A stretch of 64,000 nt of DNA from Ptiloglossa arizonensis (taxonomy: Eukaryota; Arthropoda; Insecta; Hymenoptera; Colletidae), in NCBI RefSeq assembly GCF_051014685.1, contig NW_027478443.1, positions 682,001-746,000 of the forward strand, in the 5' to 3' direction. Under the pieces are notes generated by a model. That model made no database searches, was not told the DNA's origin, and saw nothing but the letters and a program-made list of their open reading frames with translations. A program made the translations under genes and the position numbers. Shown one piece after another: positions 60,483 to 64,000 of this stretch (position 1 is its first letter; each line of letters begins with the position of its first letter).

Positions 60483-61233
60483 AAAAAAAAACATACCGTT
60501 GTAATCGGGCGAGTTTCTACTTTCACACGCAACAGGAATTTTTGGGTTAGGTCAACCCGTTCGCGAGATATGGGAGTTTGAAGCCAAGAAATGGTTGAGA
60601 ACGCAAAACATTTTTCGCAATTCTGCTGCTCCAAACGCTTAACAAGAATGGCATAGGGAAAAAATACACATACCGTTGTAATCGGGCGAGTTTCTACTTT
60701 CAGACGCAACAGGAATTTTTGGGTTAGGTCAATCCGTTCGCGGGATATGGGAGTTTGAAGCCAAGAAATTGTTGAGAAGGCGAAACATTTTTCGCAATTC
60801 TGCTGCTCCAAACGCTTAACAAGAATGGCCTAGGGAAAAAATACACATACCGTTGTAACCGGGCGAGTTTCTACTTGCAAATGCAATAGGAATTTTTGGG
60901 TTAGGTCAATCCGTTCTCTAGATATGGGAGTTTGAAGACAAGAAATGGTTGACCAGGCAAACATTTTTCGCAATTCTGCTGCTCCAAACGCTTAACCAGA
61001 ATGGCCTAGGGAAAAAAAAACACATACCGTTGTAATCGGGCGGGTTTCTACTTTCAGATGTAACAGGAATTTTTGGGTTAGGTCAATCCATTCGCGAGAT
61101 ATGGGAGTTTGAAGCCAAGAAATGGTTGAGACGGCAAAAAATTTTTCGCAATTCTGCTGCTTCAAACGCTTAACCAGAATGGCCTAGGGAAAAAATACAC
61201 ATACCGTTGTAATCGGGCGAGTTTCTACTTTCA

Positions 61234-64000
61234 GATGCAATAGGAATTTTTGGGTTAGGTCAATCCGTTCGCGAGATATGGGAGTTTGAAGCTAAGAAAT
61301 GGTTAAGAAGACAACAAAGTTTTCGCACTTCTGCTGCTCCAAACGCTTAACCAGAATGGCCTAGGGAAAAAATACACATACCGTTGTAACCGGGCGAGTT
61401 TCTACTTGCAAATGCAATAGGAATTTTTGGGTTAGGTCAATCCGTTCGCGAGATATGGGAGTTTGAAGCCAAGGAATGGTTGAGAAGACAACAAATTTTT
61501 CGCAATTCTGTTGCTCCAAACGCTTAACCAGAATGGGCTAGGGAAAAAATACACATACCGTTGTAACCGGGCGAGCTTCTACTTGCAAATGCAATAGGAA
61601 TTTTTGGGTTAGGTCAATCCGTTCGCTAGATATGGGAGCATGAAGCCAAGAAATGGTTGACAAGGCAAACATTTTTCGCAATTCTGCTGCTCCAAACGCT
61701 TAACCAGAATGGCCTAGGGAAAAAAAACATACCGTTGTGATCGGGCGAGTTTCTACTTTCACACGCAACAGGAATTTTTGGGTTAGGTCAATCCGTTCGC
61801 GAGATATGGGAGTTTGAAGCCAAGAAATGGTTGAGAAGGCAAAACATTTTTCGCAATTCTGCTGCTCCAAACGCTTAACCAGAATGTCATAGGGAAAAAA
61901 TACACATACCGTTGTATTCGGGCGAGTTTCTACTTTCAGACGCAACAGGAATTTTTGGGTTAGGTCAATCCGTTCGCGAGATATGGGAGTTTGAAGCCAA
62001 GAAATTGTTGTGAAGGCGAAACATTTTTCGCAATTCTGCTGATCCAAACGCTTAACCAGAATGGCCTATGGAAAAAATACACATACCTTTGTAATCGGGC
62101 GAGTTTTTACTTTCAGATGCAATAGGAATTTTTGGGTTAGGTCAATCCGTTCGCGAGATATGGGAGTTTGAAGCCAGGAAATGGTTGAGAAGGCAAAACA
62201 TTTTTCGCAATTCTGCTGCTCCAAACGCTAAACAAGAATGGCCTAGGGAAAAAATACACATACCTTTGTAATCGGGCGAGTTTCTACTTTCAGTTACAAT
62301 AGGAATTTTTGGGTTGGGTCAATCCGTTCGCGAGATATGGGAGTTTGAAGCCAAGGAATGGTTGAGAAGACAACAAATTTTTCGCAATTCTGCTGCTCCA
62401 AACGCTTAACCAGAATGGGCTAGGGAAAAAATACACATACCGTTGTAATCGGGCGAGTTTCTACTTTCTCACGCAACAGGAATTTTTGGGTTAGGTCAAT
62501 CCGTTCGCGAGATATGGGAGTTTGAAGCTAATAAATGGTTGAGAAGACAGCAAATTTTTCGCAATTCTGCTGCTCCAAACGCTTAACCAGAATGGCCTAG
62601 GGAAAAAATACACATACCGTTGTAATCGGGCGAGTTACTACTTTCAGATGCATCAGGAACTTTTGGGTTAGGTCAATCCGTTCGCGAGATATGGGAGTTT
62701 GAAGCCAAGAAATGGTTGAGAAGGCAAAAAATGTTTCGCAATTCTGCTGCATCAAACGCTTAACCAGAATGGCCTAGGGAAAAAATACACATACCGTTGT
62801 AATCGGGCGAGTTTCTACTTTCAGTTACATTAGGAATTTTTAGGTTGGGTCAATCCGTTCGCGAGATATGGGAGTTTGAAGCCAAGAAATGGTTGAGAAG
62901 ACAACAACTTTTTCACAATTCTGCGGCTCCAAATGCTTAACCAGAATGGCCTAGGGAAAAAACACACATACCGTTGTAACCGGGCGAGTTTCTACTTGCA
63001 AATGCAATAGGAATTTTTGGGTTAGGTCAATCCGTTCGCTAGATATGGGAGTTTGAAGCCAAGAAATGGTTGACAAGGCAAACATTTTTCGCAATTCTGC
63101 TGCTCCAAACGCTTAACCAGAATGGCCTAGGGAAAAAATACACATACCGTTGTGATCGGGCGAGTTTCTACTTTCAGACGCAACAGGAATTTTTGGGTTA
63201 GGTCAATCCGTTCGCGAGATATGGGAGTTTGAAGCCAAGAAATGGTTGAGAAGACAACAACTTTTTCGCAATTCTGCGGCTCCAAACGCTTAACCAGAAT
63301 GGCCTAGGGAAAAAACACACATACCGTTGTAATCGGGCGGCTTTCTACTTTCAGATGCAACAGGAATTTTTGGGTTAGGTCAATCCGTTCGCGAGATATC
63401 GGAGTTTGAAGCCAAGAAATGGTTGAAACGGCAAAAAATTTTTCGCAATTCTGCTGCTTCAAACGCTTAACCAGAATGGCCTAGGGAAAAAATACACATA
63501 CCGTTGTAATCGGGCGAGTTTCTACTTTCAGATGCAATAGGAATTTTTGGGTTAGGTCAATCCGTTCGCGAGATATGGGAGTTTGAAGCTAAGAAATGGT
63601 TAAGAAGACAACAAAGTTTTCGCACTTCTGCTGCTCCAAACGCTTAACCAGAATGGCCTAGGGAAAAAATACACATACCGTTGTAACCGGGCGAGTTTCT
63701 ACTTGCAAATACAATAGGAATTTTTGGGTTAGGTCAATCCGTTCGCGAGATATGGGAGTTTGAAGCCAAGAAATGGTTGAGACGGCAAAAATTTTTCGCA
63801 ATTCTGCTGATCCAAACGCTTAACCAGAATGGCCTAGGGAAAAAAAAACATACCGTTGTAGTCGGGCGAGTTTCTACTTTCACACGCAACAGGAATTTTT
63901 GGGTTAGGTCAATCCGTTCGCGAGATATGGGAGTTTGAAGCCAAGAAATGGTTGAGAAGGCAAAACATTTTTCGCAATTCTGCTGCTCCAAACGCTTAAC
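61234..64000 (+). repeat. Mosaic at the right end of the window
   Basis: Pieces of earlier blocks are joined in phase. About 61560-62040 parallels 60320-60820 (GAGCTTCTAC, long A tract, GGCGAAAC). About 62080-62460 parallels 46170-46540 (AACGCTAAACAAG). About 62610-63420 parallels 56250-57060 at offset 6,363 (GTTACTAC, GTTACATTAGG, GTTGTGATCGGG, GAGATATCGG). The last 600 bp repeat the GATGCAATAGG / CGCACTTCTGC and AACCGGG types. The array continues beyond base 64000, which falls at monomer position 165. Confidence 0.6.

Larger units (their letters stand above)
58838..61233 (+). repeat. 32-monomer-offset duplication, copy 2
   Basis: This matches 53180-55575. Differences are GGGAGTTCGAAG for GGGAGTTTGAAG near 58985, GTTGTAATCGGG for GTTGTATTGGGG, one replaced monomer near 60.2 kb, CAACCCGTTCGCG near 60555 and GAGAACGC for GAGAAGGC near 60600. 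Confidence 0.8.
1..64000 (+). repeat. Satellite DNA array, 177-bp monomer, about 361 copies in tandem
   Basis: The same unit repeats head to tail over the whole window. The AAAAAT anchor falls at 6, 182, 359, 536 and 713, giving steps of 176-177. Fixed landmarks in each unit are GGGAAAAAATACAC, CCGTTGTAATCGGGCGAG, GGAATTTTTGGGTTAGGTC, CCGTTCGCGAGATATGGGAG, AAGAAATGGTT, CGCAATTCTGCTGCTCC and CCAGAATGGCCTA. My consensus is 177 bp, 42% GC, with more G than C on the plus strand (about 44 to 31). All units face the same way and no foreign sequence interrupts them. Known biology: units of 150-180 bp in megabase arrays are typical of centromeric satellites. That this array is centromeric is inference. 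The family name and host are not recognised. Confidence 0.98.
15580..64000 (+). repeat. Right satellite domain (CCTATGG / GATCCAAACGC / CACACGCAACAGG variant set)
   Basis: From about 15.6 kb the CAATCGC and GACCTAGGGG forms are gone, apart from one GGGCTAGGGG near 41.91 kb. New forms take over: CACACGCAACAGG with CTGATCCAAACGC; GTTACTACTTTCAGATGC with GAACTTTTGCG, AAAATGTTTCGC and GCATCAAACG; GACAACAACTTTTTCAC with GCGGGTCC or GCGGCTCC; GAAAATGTTGAG; and TGGCCTATGG (17.3 to 62.1 kb). AAAAACACACATACC becomes common from about 44.7 kb. Almost the whole domain can be assigned to large duplications. Confidence 0.75.

Noticed and set aside
1..64000. CRISPR array
   Set aside because: The repeats are 177 bp, contiguous and diverged, with no unique spacers and no cas genes.
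1..64000. Retrotransposon or LTR origin of the repeat
   Set aside because: No terminal repeat boundaries, primer-binding site, polypurine tract, target-site duplication or protein remnant was seen.
1..64000. Named family assignment (for example Arabidopsis CEN180, rice CentO or human alpha satellite)
   Set aside because: The length is similar to CEN180 and alpha satellite, but I see no sequence likeness to what I remember of these families beyond the CENP-B-box-like stretch.

Overview
The window is one uninterrupted block of satellite DNA. From base 1 to base 64000 the same unit of about 177 bp repeats head to tail, always in the same orientation: 361 complete lengths plus a partial one if phase is carried across the window, with a net loss of about 58 bp to small indels. 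I found no gene, RNA gene, transposon, microsatellite or inversion. The short open frames (60-140 codons, nearly all minus strand) are translations of the satellite itself. A long, single-orientation array with a nucleosome-sized unit and higher-order repeats points to eukaryotic heterochromatin, most likely a centromere or pericentromere. I do not recognise the monomer as a named family. Its style (about 177 bp, 42% GC) fits a plant centromeric satellite, but an animal host is not excluded.

Numbering used here: monomer position 1 is the GGG of the CCTAGGG motif, and position 177 is the A of CCTA. 1-15.6 kb is the left domain. It is built from monomers carrying CAATCGC and GACCTAGGGG variants. 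It contains a two-monomer alternation (0-1.2 kb), a 17-monomer duplication (1.95-7.1 kb), a shuffled third copy (7.25-9.0 kb), a three-monomer higher-order repeat (9.7-12.4 kb) and a ten-monomer duplication (12.4-15.6 kb). Near 15.6 kb the variant set changes. 15.6-64 kb is the right domain, with CCTATGG, GATCCAAACGC, GTTACTAC and CACACGCAACAGG variants. It is dominated by large, recent duplications: an 18-monomer tandem pair (19.4-25.7 kb), four- and ten-monomer pairs (26.1-30.2 kb), a second and different 18-monomer tandem pair (30.4-36.8 kb), and overlapping 23-, 26- and 32-monomer duplications (45.5-61.2 kb). A seven-monomer module of exactly 1,241 bp between its anchors recurs at five places.

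The most notable signal is a match to the mammalian CENP-B box, NTTCGNNNNANNCGGGN. At monomer positions 81-97 the common monomer reads GTTCGCGAGATATGGGA, matching 8 of the 9 core bases. Seven monomers carry C instead of T and match all nine. All seven belong to one monomer lineage. A second, weaker match (7 of 9) lies at positions 16-32. Whether the host has any protein that reads these sites cannot be told from this window.

Block edges were placed by eye from private variants and are uncertain by tens of bases up to one monomer. I could not compute alignments or percent identities.
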